From: Chitinophaga sp. CF118 | GTDB taxonomy: Bacteria > Bacteroidota > Bacteroidia > Chitinophagales > Chitinophagaceae | NCBI RefSeq assembly: GCF_900112615.1 | Contig: NZ_FOMK01000004.1 | Coordinates: 248,001-312,000, forward strand | Reading direction: 5' to 3' | Length of the DNA stretch: 64,000 nucleotides | Shown here: positions 1-9,029 of the stretch, piece after piece | How the letters are laid out: every line of letters begins with the position of its first letter | How positions within the stretch are numbered: position 1 is the first letter of the stretch | Notes under the pieces: generated by a model | Databases searched by the model: none | The model's input: only the letters and a program-made list of their open reading frames with translations | Told to the model about the DNA's origin: nothing | Position numbers and translations under genes: made by a program

Positions 1-29
1 CTTCTGATTGCGTGCATAAATGATTAGGA

Positions 30-1520
30 TTAGTTTCGCGATAACAATTTTCTTACGCCGCTGTTCACCGGTAATCGTTCCAGAATCAACCGGCGGATCT
101 CCTGGAAAGTATCATTCATCAAAAGGTAAATACCCATTATATAAAAAGTAGTTCCTGCCAGTGAGATGATGATCATGACGGTCACCGGGTTTATTCCTGT
201 ATACATAAACCGGAAAAAGTACCAGCAACTGCCATAACTGAATAATGCCAGTGGGATGGGGATGATAAACATCTGCAATGCCTCCGGCAATGTACCCCCC
301 AAAAGTTTAAAGCCTTTATACAACCAATACGGACTAATAATAGTATAGTACAGGGAAACACCTGCGGCAGTACCATATACACCCCATTGCAGCGTTCCTG
401 CTGTTACGAGCGCTATCATAAAAAGCAGTGAATAAAAAGAATGTTTGGCCATACCGGAGAATCTGCCTGTTACCCTGAAAGGAATAGACCATAACCAGGC
501 CACTGCACGAAATGCCATACCTATTGATAAAATCTCTACAAGCGGTGTAGTATCGACCCATTTGGAAGAAAGTAACACACGTACTAACCAGAAGGCGGTC
601 GCACCCTGCCAAATGGCAAATGCGGCACCGAAAACGGAAAGATAGGTTACGCTCTTTTTGTAAATCTCCTTCGCCCTTTTGCTATCCTTAATGGATGCCA
701 GGCTGGGGAATAATACCTGCGGAAGATTATTGGCCACAAAGCCAATCACCTGGATGGATAAGCTGAAGGCCATGTAATAAATACCTACAATAGTTTTGCT
801 AACCAGGATACCCAGGAGGATAGTATCTGTCTGATCCATGATACGCTGTATCACTGAATGCATGAGTGACCAGGAACTATTTACAGTGAGATATTTCCAA
901 CGTTTCAGGTGTAGATTGAAGAGGATCTTCAAATGTGTAATCCTGTACTTCACGATCAGTGACACAGCTGATACTATCAGCGGAGGAATCACAAAGCTAT
1001 ATACGCCCAGCCCCAGATCGGCCAGGATAACGGTTAACACCATCGTCATTACGGTTTCCATTACACGTATAATGGAGAGCGTTTTAAAATCCAGGTCTAT
1101 CCGTAGTTTAGTAAGAGGGATCACACTCAATGCATCCATGGGTGTAGTGAAAGCATAAAATGAAACCAGGATAAAAATGTTGTTATCATGATAGATTTTG
1201 CTACCAATGAACCCCAGGATCAAGAGGAGCAAAAAGGAAATGATACCAAAAATCCAGGAGATACCAAATGATAATGGCAGCCAGTTATTGAAACTTTTCT
1301 GCCGTCGTACCAATACATCATTCAGACCAAACTGCTGAATGAGCATACCGATAGTGGTTACGGTATAAACGAGACTGATCAATCCAAACTGTTCTGGAAG
1401 CAGTAACCAGGCTAGAACTATCTGCCCTAAAATTGCTGTCAGTTTTGTAGCGCCGGTTTGCAACAGCATCCAACTGATGCTGTTAAAGACCTGCTTTCCG
1501 GAAATGTTTTTGTTGCTCAA
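30..1520 (-). CDS. Wzx-type oligosaccharide flippase (MOP/polysaccharide transporter family)
   Basis: A 496-residue, almost entirely hydrophobic protein with about 12-14 predicted membrane segments, the size and pattern of MOP-superfamily flippases of the WzxC type, which move undecaprenyl-linked repeat units across the inner membrane. The first helices (residues 13-60) carry the family-like stretch ending LLPEQFGLISLVYT. The only plausible start is a TTG (1518-1520); the next in-frame Met (residue 18) would remove the first helix region. It follows the pyruvyl transferase stop by 3 nt, so it is translationally linked to the exopolysaccharide operon. The family call is firm; substrate inferred from the neighbours (a fucose/uronate polymer). 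Confidence 0.9.
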   Translation of the reverse strand: MSNKNISGKQVFNSISWMLLQTGATKLTAILGQIVLAWLLLPEQFGLISLVYTVTTIGMLIQQFGLNDVLVRRQKSFNNWLPLSFGISWIFGIISFLLLLILGFIGSKIYHDNNIFILVSFYAFTTPMDALSVIPLTKLRIDLDFKTLSIIRVMETVMTMVLTVILADLGLGVYSFVIPPLIVSAVSLIVKYRITHLKILFNLHLKRWKYLTVNSSWSLMHSVIQRIMDQTDTILLGILVSKTIVGIYYMAFSLSIQVIGFVANNLPQVLFPSLASIKDSKRAKEIYKKSVTYLSVFGAAFAIWQGATAFWLVRVLLSSKWVDTTPLVEILSIGMAFRAVAWLWSIPFRVTGRFSGMAKHSFYSLLFMIALVTAGTLQWGVYGTAAGVSLYYTIISPYWLYKGFKLLGGTLPEALQMFIIPIPLALFSYGSCWYFFRFMYTGINPVTVMIIISLAGTTFYIMGIYLLMNDTFQEIRRLILERLPVNSGVRKLLSRN

Positions 1521-1523
1521 GAG

Positions 1524-2528
1524 TTAAAAGGCTGATTTAATAAATGAAGACATTTTTTCCATTTCGACATCAATGATGTCCATGTTTGGATACATGATAC
1601 CGTTGTTTTTTCTATGATCAAATCCCAGCCTGTTAAAAATCCCTGCTCTTGGACTGTTTGTAAATAATCGTGCCGGTTTTCCGAAAGCCAGACTTACTGC
1701 ACATGAATGCACCCTGTCGGAAATGGTAAAAGCGGCAGATTTATACAAAGCGAGATAAGATAACAGATTAAAACTCACAAAGGAGTTTGGCATCGCAAAT
1801 GTGATATGATTGAACTTAGTAGACACTTCCTGTTGGACACGCACAATTTTATGTTCGTTCAATGCATCCTGTTGCGGACGCAGACGGTTAAGATGGCGTG
1901 AGAAACGGTGGTTGATGCCAAAGAAGTTCTTTTTACGATCCAGCTCCAGGTTGGTAATTTTCACATCTCCGTTCACTTTATAAACGGGTTCCAATTCCCT
2001 GTAAAAACTGCTGATAAAAAACTTGAAATCCTCATCCAGCTGATCCACAGGTAACATCTTATTCACCAGGAAAGCCGTGCAGATACCGTTGTAACTGTTC
2101 TTTATATAGTCTTTGAACTTATTGTATGTTTCTTCATCACGGGATGATAAAAACAGAGGCGGATATTTCTGAAAAAACTCACCGGTCTCTTTACGCAGTT
2201 CGTCAGATATACCTGCAGACGATGCGCTAATCAGTGCATACTGCTCACCGGCATTCTTCAGATCTATGATCTTCTGTTTGTAGTTGGTCAGGATCTGCCG
2301 GATCATTGGTCCGGAAAAAATATGCAGATCGGCCGACTGATAATTCATCAAATGCAGAGCATTCTGCTTCTGCTTTTCAGACTTTGGACGGAAAGCCCTG
2401 TAAATAGGCCCCTCTTCCATTAAAACGGTAGCATCCGGATACAGTTGTTTGATTAATACGAACAATGCACTCTGGTAGAAGCCATCACCGATGTTATTCC
2501 AGGTGGAATTTTCTACTAATATTTTCAT
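1524..2528 (-). CDS. Polysaccharide pyruvyl transferase family protein
   Basis: About 334 residues with the PS_pyruv_trans layout: an N-terminal nucleotide-fold start (MKILVENSTWNNIGDG), a middle region reading HIFSGPM, and a C-terminal ISDRVHSCAVSLAFGKPARLF stretch equivalent to the conserved SDRxH motif of CsaB-like pyruvyl transferases. Such enzymes move pyruvate from phosphoenolpyruvate onto a sugar as a ketal, or act as related glycan-modifying transferases. I chose the ATG at 2528 because the 12 extra upstream residues look unlike a family N-terminus. It sits between an acyltransferase and a flippase, consistent with decorating the repeat unit. Its exact acceptor cannot be read from the sequence. 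Confidence 0.82.
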   Translation of the reverse strand: MKILVENSTWNNIGDGFYQSALFVLIKQLYPDATVLMEEGPIYRAFRPKSEKQKQNALHLMNYQSADLHIFSGPMIRQILTNYKQKIIDLKNAGEQYALISASSAGISDELRKETGEFFQKYPPLFLSSRDEETYNKFKDYIKNSYNGICTAFLVNKMLPVDQLDEDFKFFISSFYRELEPVYKVNGDVKITNLELDRKKNFFGINHRFSRHLNRLRPQQDALNEHKIVRVQQEVSTKFNHITFAMPNSFVSFNLLSYLALYKSAAFTISDRVHSCAVSLAFGKPARLFTNSPRAGIFNRLGFDHRKNNGIMYPNMDIIDVEMEKMSSFIKSAF

Positions 2529-2629
2529 GTTGGATAGTTTGTTTACCACAGCCGGGCATGACACCCCCGGGTGTTTGATATGGATACATTGGTTTCACCG
2601 GCATGACCTCCGGTTATAATTTAAAAGAT

Positions 2630-3808
2630 CTATTTTACCAAAGCCGGCATGACTTCCGGTTGTTTTGATGACACTTTTTTCGTAGCGGATACAAATGGTT
2701 TTTCTACAATGAAATGTAATCCGTATGCTATTATTACTGCACCGGCTACTGCCAGCCAAACATATACAAATGACCTGGGCATCACATTATTTGTTGCCCT
2801 CAGTAATATACCGTTTGCAAGAATCAACAGCGGTGCATGGACCAGGTAAAGTGTGTAGGAACAATCCCCCAGCCACTTCAGATTTCCAAACGACTGCACT
2901 ATTTTATTATTCTTATAATCCAGCAGCAGTACCAGTAGTCCCATAAAACCGAAAGCCACAATCTGGTCTCTTAACAGGTTAGATACTGGAGAAACATGCA
3001 CTGCAGGGATGAAAGGAATAATCACAATCAGCGGATAAAGGAAATACCGTTTGATCTTTACCCTGCCACTATAAATATCTGCAGCAAATCCACCTATCCA
3101 CCAGGAAAGCAAACAAGCTACTACCTGGTCGAACAAAATGAATCCGGTATGAAAACCTGCCAGATATACCAGGAAGATCCCGGTGAGACCAATCAACGTG
3201 AACCACGGGCTTTTCCTGTTAAAGAATAATAATACCGGGTACAACATGTAGAAATACCATTCGTATTTCAATGACCAGATACTACCGTTTGAGCCAAACA
3301 CCGGTACATAAGCGTCCTGTAAAAAAAAGATATTACCGATCAGCGAAGACCATGAATGCTCAAAGACGATGTTCTGATTCACCAGCGGAATGGGTGTAGT
3401 ATGCGTATAGATTGAATATTGATTATGCGCTACTATACTGTCGCAGATAAATGTCAATGCAAAAACGAACAGGTAGGGAGGCATGATCCTCTTCAGCCTT
3501 TTGAAAAAGTAAGTCCCGAATGTAAAAGGCGCCTCCTCTCCTTTACTTAACTGTAAAGAATATCTCAGATGAATCACGAAACCGGATAATACAAAAAAGA
3601 ACAATACCATTTCATGCCCGTATTTGAATACCGACATACCTACTGCCAGTATTTTCTCAGCAATAGAATAGTTATGTGCCATTTGTTTGTAGTTTCCCCC
3701 TCCTTCCCACAGCAACCACCGGGCATGCCCTGTAGCAACATATAGCGCGGCAAGACCGCGCAACCCATCGAGAAAAGAAAGCGAGTTTTTAACAGGCAAC
3801 TTCATCAT
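2630..3808 (-). CDS. Acyltransferase 3 (OafA/YrhL-type) membrane O-acyltransferase
   Basis: A 392-residue polytopic membrane protein. The N-terminus has SFLDGLRGLAALYVATGHAR (residues 11-30), the family signature in which the histidine of the R-x(n)-H region is catalytic, and further on FFVLSGFVIHLRY and RLKRIMPPYLF motifs. Acyltransferase-3 enzymes acetylate or otherwise acylate surface glycans using cytoplasmic acyl-CoA. Its ATG overlaps the TGA of gmd by 4 nt (ATGA), so the two are translationally coupled. It probably O-acetylates the exopolysaccharide. Acyl donor and target sugar are inference. Confidence 0.92.
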   Translation of the reverse strand: MMKLPVKNSLSFLDGLRGLAALYVATGHARWLLWEGGGNYKQMAHNYSIAEKILAVGMSVFKYGHEMVLFFFVLSGFVIHLRYSLQLSKGEEAPFTFGTYFFKRLKRIMPPYLFVFALTFICDSIVAHNQYSIYTHTTPIPLVNQNIVFEHSWSSLIGNIFFLQDAYVPVFGSNGSIWSLKYEWYFYMLYPVLLFFNRKSPWFTLIGLTGIFLVYLAGFHTGFILFDQVVACLLSWWIGGFAADIYSGRVKIKRYFLYPLIVIIPFIPAVHVSPVSNLLRDQIVAFGFMGLLVLLLDYKNNKIVQSFGNLKWLGDCSYTLYLVHAPLLILANGILLRATNNVMPRSFVYVWLAVAGAVIIAYGLHFIVEKPFVSATKKVSSKQPEVMPALVK

Positions 3809-4902
3809 CCTATCAGGTGTTCCAGTTGTGCAACATCTTTTTTGCGGAATAATTCCACATCTGCCAGCATCATTTCCCTCACCAGTTCAGCAAGATCATA
3901 TTTAGGTTCCCAGCCCAGCTTTGTTTTAGCTTTTGTAGGATCACCGATCAGCAGTTCTACTTCTGTAGGACGGAAATAAGCAGCATCTACCGCTACCACT
4001 TCCTTCCCTATTGGCAGTATAAAATCTTTATTACGGCAGGCAGCTACTACCGCTACTTCTTCCACACCTTTACCGGTGAATGCCAGTTCTATACCTAATT
4101 CATCAAATGCCATTCTTACAAAGTCGCGCACCGGTGTAGTGATTCCCGTAGCAATCACGTAATCTTCAGCTGTTTCCTGTTGTAAGATGCGCCACATCGC
4201 TTCCACATAATCTTTCGCATGGCCCCAGTCGCGGCGGGCATCGAGATTACCGAGAAATAGTTTATCCTGTAAGCCCAGTGCAATTGCCGCAGCACCACGG
4301 GTAATTTTGCGCGTAACAAAAGTTTCTCCACGCAGCGGGCTTTCATGATTGAAAAGAATTCCGTTACATGCATACATACCGTATGCTTCACGATAGTTCA
4401 CAGTGATCCAATAGCCATATAACTTGGCAACTGCATATGGACTACGTGGATAAAATGGCGTGGTTTCTCTTTGTGGTACCTCCTGTACCAGTCCGTATAA
4501 TTCTGAAGTAGAGGCCTGGTAAATGCGGGTTTTATTTTCCAGCTTTAAGATGCGGATGGCTTCCAGTAAACGCAATGTACCTATACCATCTGCATTAGCA
4601 GTATATTCCGGAGTATCAAAGCTCACCTTTACATGACTCATTGCAGCCAGATTATAGATCTCATCCGGTTGTGTTTCCTGGATAATACGGATCAAATTGG
4701 TGCTATCGGTCATATCGCCATAATGCAGTTTGAAACGGACATCCGGGCTGTGGGGATCCTGGTACAGATGGTCTATTCTTTCTGTATTGATCAGGGAAGC
4801 GCGGCGTTTAACACCGTGCACCATGTATCCCTTTTCAAGCAGTAACTCTGCCAGGTAGGCACCATCTTGTCCGTTCACACCAGTAATTAAGGCAACTTTC
4901 AT
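3805..4902 (-). CDS. gmd: GDP-mannose 4,6-dehydratase
   Basis: A 365-residue extended short-chain dehydrogenase. It has the NAD(P)-binding GVNGQDGAYLAE glycine motif at residues 8-19, the GDYGMTDS-like LHYGDMTDSTNL stretch, the catalytic YxxxK in SPYAVAKLYGYW, and the NHESPLRGETFVTRK segment typical of Gmd. It converts GDP-D-mannose to GDP-4-keto-6-deoxymannose, the first committed step to GDP-L-fucose. The length is normal for the family (about 350-370). It lies in the operon with manC and the fucose synthase gene, so the whole GDP-fucose route is present. Overlaps the downstream acyltransferase start by 4 nt. Confidence 0.96.
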   Translation of the reverse strand: MKVALITGVNGQDGAYLAELLLEKGYMVHGVKRRASLINTERIDHLYQDPHSPDVRFKLHYGDMTDSTNLIRIIQETQPDEIYNLAAMSHVKVSFDTPEYTANADGIGTLRLLEAIRILKLENKTRIYQASTSELYGLVQEVPQRETTPFYPRSPYAVAKLYGYWITVNYREAYGMYACNGILFNHESPLRGETFVTRKITRGAAAIALGLQDKLFLGNLDARRDWGHAKDYVEAMWRILQQETAEDYVIATGITTPVRDFVRMAFDELGIELAFTGKGVEEVAVVAACRNKDFILPIGKEVVAVDAAYFRPTEVELLIGDPTKAKTKLGWEPKYDLAELVREMMLADVELFRKKDVAQLEHLIG

Positions 4903-4913
4903 ACAATTGAATT

Positions 4914-6266
4914 TTAATAGTTAGATGTTAAAATTGTTTCATGACTGCGGGGAGAGATCCCAATGCCATAACTGCTGAAACCGTTCTTCTGCAGGAAATT
5001 AAGATCATAAATATTCCGGCCGTCGAATACTACGGGATTATTGAGTAATGCTTTTACCCGTGGCCAGTCGGGCAAACGGAATTCATTCCATTCAGTGATC
5101 AGGACTACCGCATCTGCACCTGCCGCTGCTGCATACATATCAGAGCACCATTCTACAGCATCTCCCAGCTCTTTACGAGCTTCGGGCATTGCCACGGGAT
5201 CAAATACCTTTACCCTGGCGCCGGCCTCCAAAAGAGCTGCTATAAGCACCAGGCTGGATGCTTCCCGCATATCGTCTGTATTAGGCTTAAAGGAGAGCCC
5301 CCATATGCCGAACGTCTTATTGGTCAGCTGCCCGTCGAAATGCCTCCAGATCTTCTCAAACATCACTTTCTTCTGATCGTCGTTCACGGCTTCCACCGCC
5401 TCCAGGATTCGCAACTGATGACCATACTCTTTTCCTGTCTGCGCCAGCGCTTTTACATCTTTAGGAAAGCAGGAACCACCATATCCGATACCAGGATAGA
5501 TGAAGCTGTGACCGATACGTGGATCACTGCCGATCCCTTTACGCACCATATTCACATCGGCACCTACCAGGTCGCAGAGATTAGCGATATCATTGATGAA
5601 GGATATTTTAGTAGCCAGTAAAGCATTGGCAGCATACTTCGTCATTTCTGCAGAAGCAATATCCATAAACACAATAGGCCTTCCGTTTAACAGGAATGGA
5701 TGATACAACTGCTCCAGCACACTTTTAGCGCGTTCTGAATTGATGCCCACCACGATGCGGTCCGGCTTCAGGAAATCCTGTATGGCCGCCCCTTCTTTCA
5801 GGAATTCAGGATTGGAAGCCACATCATAATCTATCAGTGCATCTCTTTCCAACATCGCCTCTTTGATTACCCGGTTCACTTTCACAGCGGTACCAACAGG
5901 AACGGTACTCTTAGTTACTACCACCAGGTAATTTGTCATAGCGCTGCCTATTTCTTTTGCTACCTGCAACACATATTTCAGATCTGCACTACCATCTTCT
6001 CCCGGAGGAGTGCCTACCGCAATAAAGGCCACTGCAGCTCCTGTAATCACGGAAGACAGACTGGTACTGAAAGACAGCCGGCCGTTCTCATAATTACGGG
6101 TAACAATTTCCTCAAGCCCCGGCTCATAGATAGGCAGAATGCCTTGTTGCAGGTTGCGGATCTTTTCTTCATTTACATCCACGCACACCACTTCAGTTCC
6201 AACTTCTGCCAGACAGGCTCCTGTAACCAACCCTACATACCCTGTACCTATTACTACTACTTTCAT
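4914..6266 (-). CDS. UDP-glucose 6-dehydrogenase
   Basis: A 450-residue member of the UDP-glucose/GDP-mannose dehydrogenase family: Rossmann start MKVVVIGTGYVGLVTGACLA, the VAVGTPP and STVPVGT motifs, the central helix lysine region, and the catalytic cysteine in GIGYGGSCFPKDV (about residue 260). It oxidises UDP-glucose to UDP-glucuronate with two NAD+. GDP-mannose dehydrogenase is the alternative in the same superfamily; the AEMTKYAANA and SFKPNTDDMREA stretches favour the UDP-glucose enzyme. It lies 11 nt from gmd within the operon and probably supplies uronic acid to the exopolysaccharide. Confidence 0.93.
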   Translation of the reverse strand: MKVVVIGTGYVGLVTGACLAEVGTEVVCVDVNEEKIRNLQQGILPIYEPGLEEIVTRNYENGRLSFSTSLSSVITGAAVAFIAVGTPPGEDGSADLKYVLQVAKEIGSAMTNYLVVVTKSTVPVGTAVKVNRVIKEAMLERDALIDYDVASNPEFLKEGAAIQDFLKPDRIVVGINSERAKSVLEQLYHPFLLNGRPIVFMDIASAEMTKYAANALLATKISFINDIANLCDLVGADVNMVRKGIGSDPRIGHSFIYPGIGYGGSCFPKDVKALAQTGKEYGHQLRILEAVEAVNDDQKKVMFEKIWRHFDGQLTNKTFGIWGLSFKPNTDDMREASSLVLIAALLEAGARVKVFDPVAMPEARKELGDAVEWCSDMYAAAAGADAVVLITEWNEFRLPDWPRVKALLNNPVVFDGRNIYDLNFLQKNGFSSYGIGISPRSHETILTSNY

Positions 6267-6278
6267 AATTTTGCGCGT

Positions 6279-7220
6279 TTAAATCATTACAAAATGCCGC
6301 TTGCGCAGGAAATCTGCGTATGCCTGTACCAGTCCTTCTTTAAGATCTACGCTATGTTTCCATCCCAGGCTATGTAGTTTTGAAACATCCATTAATTTTC
6401 TCGGTGTGCCATCCGGTTTTGAAGCATCAAATACCAGCTTACCTTCATAACAAACCACTTCTTTTACTGTTTCTGCCAGTTCCTTAATACTCAGGTCTTC
6501 ACCAGTTCCAATATTCACAAGTTCTTTTTCGTCATAGTGCTGCATCAGGTATACACAAGCATCTGCCAGGTCGTCTGCATACATAAATTCGCGACGGGGT
6601 GTGCCGGTACCCCATACGGTTACACTGGGTTTATTACCTTCTTTAGCTTCATGAAAACGCCTGATCAGCGCAGGTAATACGTGTGAGTTTTCAGGATGAT
6701 AATTATCTCCTATGCCGTATAAATTGGTAGGCATTACGCTGATGTAATTGCAACCATACTGATCACGGTAGGCTTCGCATAATTTGATTCCGGCTATCTT
6801 CGCCACTGCATATGGTTCATTTGTTGCTTCCAGCGGACCGGTGAGCAGGCTGCTTTCTTCAAGTGGCTGTGGGGCCATTTTCGGATAGATGCAGGAGCTG
6901 CCCAGGAACATCAGTTTTTTAACTCCGTGTTTCCATGCTGAATGAATGATATTAGCCTCTATCATCAGATTCTCATACAGGAACTCTGCGCGATAGGTAT
7001 TATTGGCATAAATACCACCAACTTTTGCCGCTGCCAGGAATACATAGTCCGGACGTTCCGTTGCAAAGAAATTACCTACATCTGCCTGTACGCGGAGATC
7101 TAATTCTCCCGAACTGCGTGTAACAATATTATTATATCCCAGTATTTCGAGTCTTCTTTTTATGGCACCGCCTACCATGCCACGATGGCCGGCTATGTAT
7201 ATCTTGTCGTTCAGTTGCAT
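6279..7220 (-). CDS. fcl: GDP-L-fucose synthase (GDP-4-keto-6-deoxymannose epimerase/reductase)
   Basis: About 313 residues of an extended SDR enzyme. It has the GHRGMVGGAI nucleotide motif near the N-terminus, the LGSSCIYPK strand with the catalytic Ser/Cys, the YAVAKIAG YxxxK pair, and the MPTNLYG segment with the family histidines. It epimerises C3/C5 of the Gmd product and reduces it with NADPH to GDP-L-fucose. I start at the ATG at 7220; a TTG three codons upstream is possible but less likely. It is separated from manC by about 20 nt in the same operon. Confidence 0.95.
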   Translation of the reverse strand: MQLNDKIYIAGHRGMVGGAIKRRLEILGYNNIVTRSSGELDLRVQADVGNFFATERPDYVFLAAAKVGGIYANNTYRAEFLYENLMIEANIIHSAWKHGVKKLMFLGSSCIYPKMAPQPLEESSLLTGPLEATNEPYAVAKIAGIKLCEAYRDQYGCNYISVMPTNLYGIGDNYHPENSHVLPALIRRFHEAKEGNKPSVTVWGTGTPRREFMYADDLADACVYLMQHYDEKELVNIGTGEDLSIKELAETVKEVVCYEGKLVFDASKPDGTPRKLMDVSKLHSLGWKHSVDLKEGLVQAYADFLRKRHFVMI

Positions 7221-7238
7221 AAGGGTCAATATTTTATT

Positions 7239-8258
7239 TTACAATAATTCTGGTCTGTTCTCCTTTACCCACTGGTGTAGTTGTTTCACATCCTGCCCTT
7301 TCCCTTTTTGTAAAATCAGCAGTGCATCCGGTGTGTTCACCACCACTACATTTTCTATTCCCACCAGGGCTACCAGTTTATCTTTCCCGATCACGATACT
7401 GTTTACAGGATCACTTTCTATAAACACTGCCTGGTGATTGCTGTAGCGGTAATGATTTGCCAATGCATCTGCCAGTGCTTCATATCCACCTACATCACTC
7501 CATTCCATTGCACTGGGTACTACTTTTACGATATTGCTTTTTTCCAGCACTGCATAATCAATACTATCTGCGGGGATTGCTTCCATTACCTCCTGCGGGA
7601 TTTGCCCTGTTTCCATCCATGCCGTAGCAGCTACTGCTGCTGAAGCATAAATCGCTGGTGCATGTAATGCAAGTTGTTCCAGTAATACGCCTGCTTTACC
7701 GCAAAAGATGCCACTGTTCCACAGATAGTCACCACTTTCCAGCATTGCAGCAGCAGTCACCGCATCCGGTTTTTCCGTAAAGCGTACTACATCATTATCT
7801 GCATACTGGATATAACCGTATCCTGTTTCAGGATAGGCAGGTTCTAAGCCGATGGTAACAAGATGCCCTTCTGCAGCAAATTCAGCTGCGGTAAGAATGG
7901 TTTCAGTGTAAAGATCCGGTGTACCGATAAGGTGATCTGCAGGTGTGATCAGCAGGATAGTATCCGGAGCAGCGGAAAATGCTGCCAGTGCAATAGCAGC
8001 GGCAGTATTACGACCCACTGGTTCTGCTATCAATGCAACTGACTCCGCGCCGGATACAGTCAGCTGATCTGCCACCACATCTGCTTGTTGTTCATTTACA
8101 ATAGCCACTACATTGTCACATGCAAAACTGTTGCGCAACCATGTGAGTTGTAACAAACTTTGCCCGTCAAACAGGGGTAATAACTGTTTGGGTGTCTGAC
8201 GGTTTGATAACGGCCAGAGACGGGTTCCTGATCCACCGCAAAGTATGATATGTTGCAT
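7239..8258 (-). CDS. manC: Mannose-1-phosphate guanylyltransferase, short monofunctional form
   Basis: A 339-residue nucleotidyltransferase with the N-terminal pyrophosphorylase signature CGGSGTRLWPLSN (residues 7-19), the LITPADHLI substrate-binding strand, and FTEKPDAVTA. It makes GDP-mannose from mannose-1-phosphate and GTP, feeding Gmd. ManC of enterobacterial capsule loci is about 470-480 residues because it carries a C-terminal mannose-6-phosphate isomerase domain; here the protein ends after the transferase part, so a separate isomerase would be needed elsewhere. Codes for no obvious membrane segment. Part of the exopolysaccharide operon. Confidence 0.94.
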   Translation of the reverse strand: MQHIILCGGSGTRLWPLSNRQTPKQLLPLFDGQSLLQLTWLRNSFACDNVVAIVNEQQADVVADQLTVSGAESVALIAEPVGRNTAAAIALAAFSAAPDTILLITPADHLIGTPDLYTETILTAAEFAAEGHLVTIGLEPAYPETGYGYIQYADNDVVRFTEKPDAVTAAAMLESGDYLWNSGIFCGKAGVLLEQLALHAPAIYASAAVAATAWMETGQIPQEVMEAIPADSIDYAVLEKSNIVKVVPSAMEWSDVGGYEALADALANHYRYSNHQAVFIESDPVNSIVIGKDKLVALVGIENVVVVNTPDALLILQKGKGQDVKQLHQWVKENRPELL

Positions 8259-8294
8259 TGTGTTATGGGTAGTATTTAAAGAGTAGGATTGTGC

Positions 8295-8837
8295 CTAGAT
8301 GGAAACGTTCAGAGGAGCAACAGACTGACTGTTGATGAGCACCAGCTCGCTCTTCTTTACGGTAGCAGTTAATGCAAAGCCCATGCTATATAACACAGCT
8401 TTGACGGTGTTCTTACCTGCTTCCACCACTCTTCCGCGTTGGTACATCAGCGGGCCGGCAGTGATTTGAATAAGATCATTCTCATGAATGGGGAAACTTT
8501 CAACTTCTACATCCTGGTATTCCATCAGAAAGTTCCTGATCAGTTCAATTTCATGATCAGGGATCCGGGCAGGCTTTCCAAGCCAGTAAACGAAATTAAC
8601 GATACCACTGGTTTCGCGTACCAGTGTTTTCATTGCTTCAGAAATACGTACAAATACATAAGATTTGAAAAGAGGTTCTTCGACAATCTTTTTACGGTCA
8701 CTCCATTGATGTGTGACTCTGTTAATGGGGCAATAAGTTTCTACTTGCTTACGGCTGAGAGCATCTGCAACTTTCTTCTCCCATCTGGGCTTGGTATACA
8801 CTGCATACCAATTGTTCGGATTCTGTTCCATGAGCAT
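8295..8837 (-). CDS. UpxY-type NusG paralogue, transcription antiterminator
   Basis: A 180-residue protein with an NGN domain, NWYAVYTKPRWEKKVADAL near the N-terminus and PLFKSYVFVR about 60 residues in, followed by a C-terminal KOW-like part (ENDLIQITAGPLMYQRGRV). In Bacteroidota such UpxY proteins bind elongating RNA polymerase at capsule operons and prevent early termination. Here it is not the first gene: it lies between wzc and manC. The start may be the ATG at 8837 or the one at 8831. It probably helps transcription of the long downstream biosynthetic part. The family call is firm, the target is inference. Confidence 0.9.
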   Translation of the reverse strand: MLMEQNPNNWYAVYTKPRWEKKVADALSRKQVETYCPINRVTHQWSDRKKIVEEPLFKSYVFVRISEAMKTLVRETSGIVNFVYWLGKPARIPDHEIELIRNFLMEYQDVEVESFPIHENDLIQITAGPLMYQRGRVVEAGKNTVKAVLYSMGFALTATVKKSELVLINSQSVAPLNVSI

Positions 8838-9029
8838 GATGTTTTACGGTTAAAAAATCACAATAACAATAACTTTGATAATGGAATTTATTAAGGCTAG
8901 AGGGTGGATGGGTTTACTGAGGGCATAGCTTCGCCTCCTCAGTCACATGAGTGCCTTTAATGCATCGATTGGTTAATCAAGGTGTATTAGTCAGTATGAT
9001 TCGATTCAATATGATATGGTCTGATAAGA
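8838..9029 (-). other. wzc-upxY intergenic leader with a possible hairpin
   Basis: This 192-nt gap contains ACTGAGG (about 8917-8923) and CCTCAGT (about 8936-8942), which form a short 7-bp stem-loop. It sits directly upstream of the antiterminator gene and could be an attenuator or processing site. There is no T-run on the minus strand that would make it a standard intrinsic terminator, so this is only a candidate. Confidence 0.3.
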
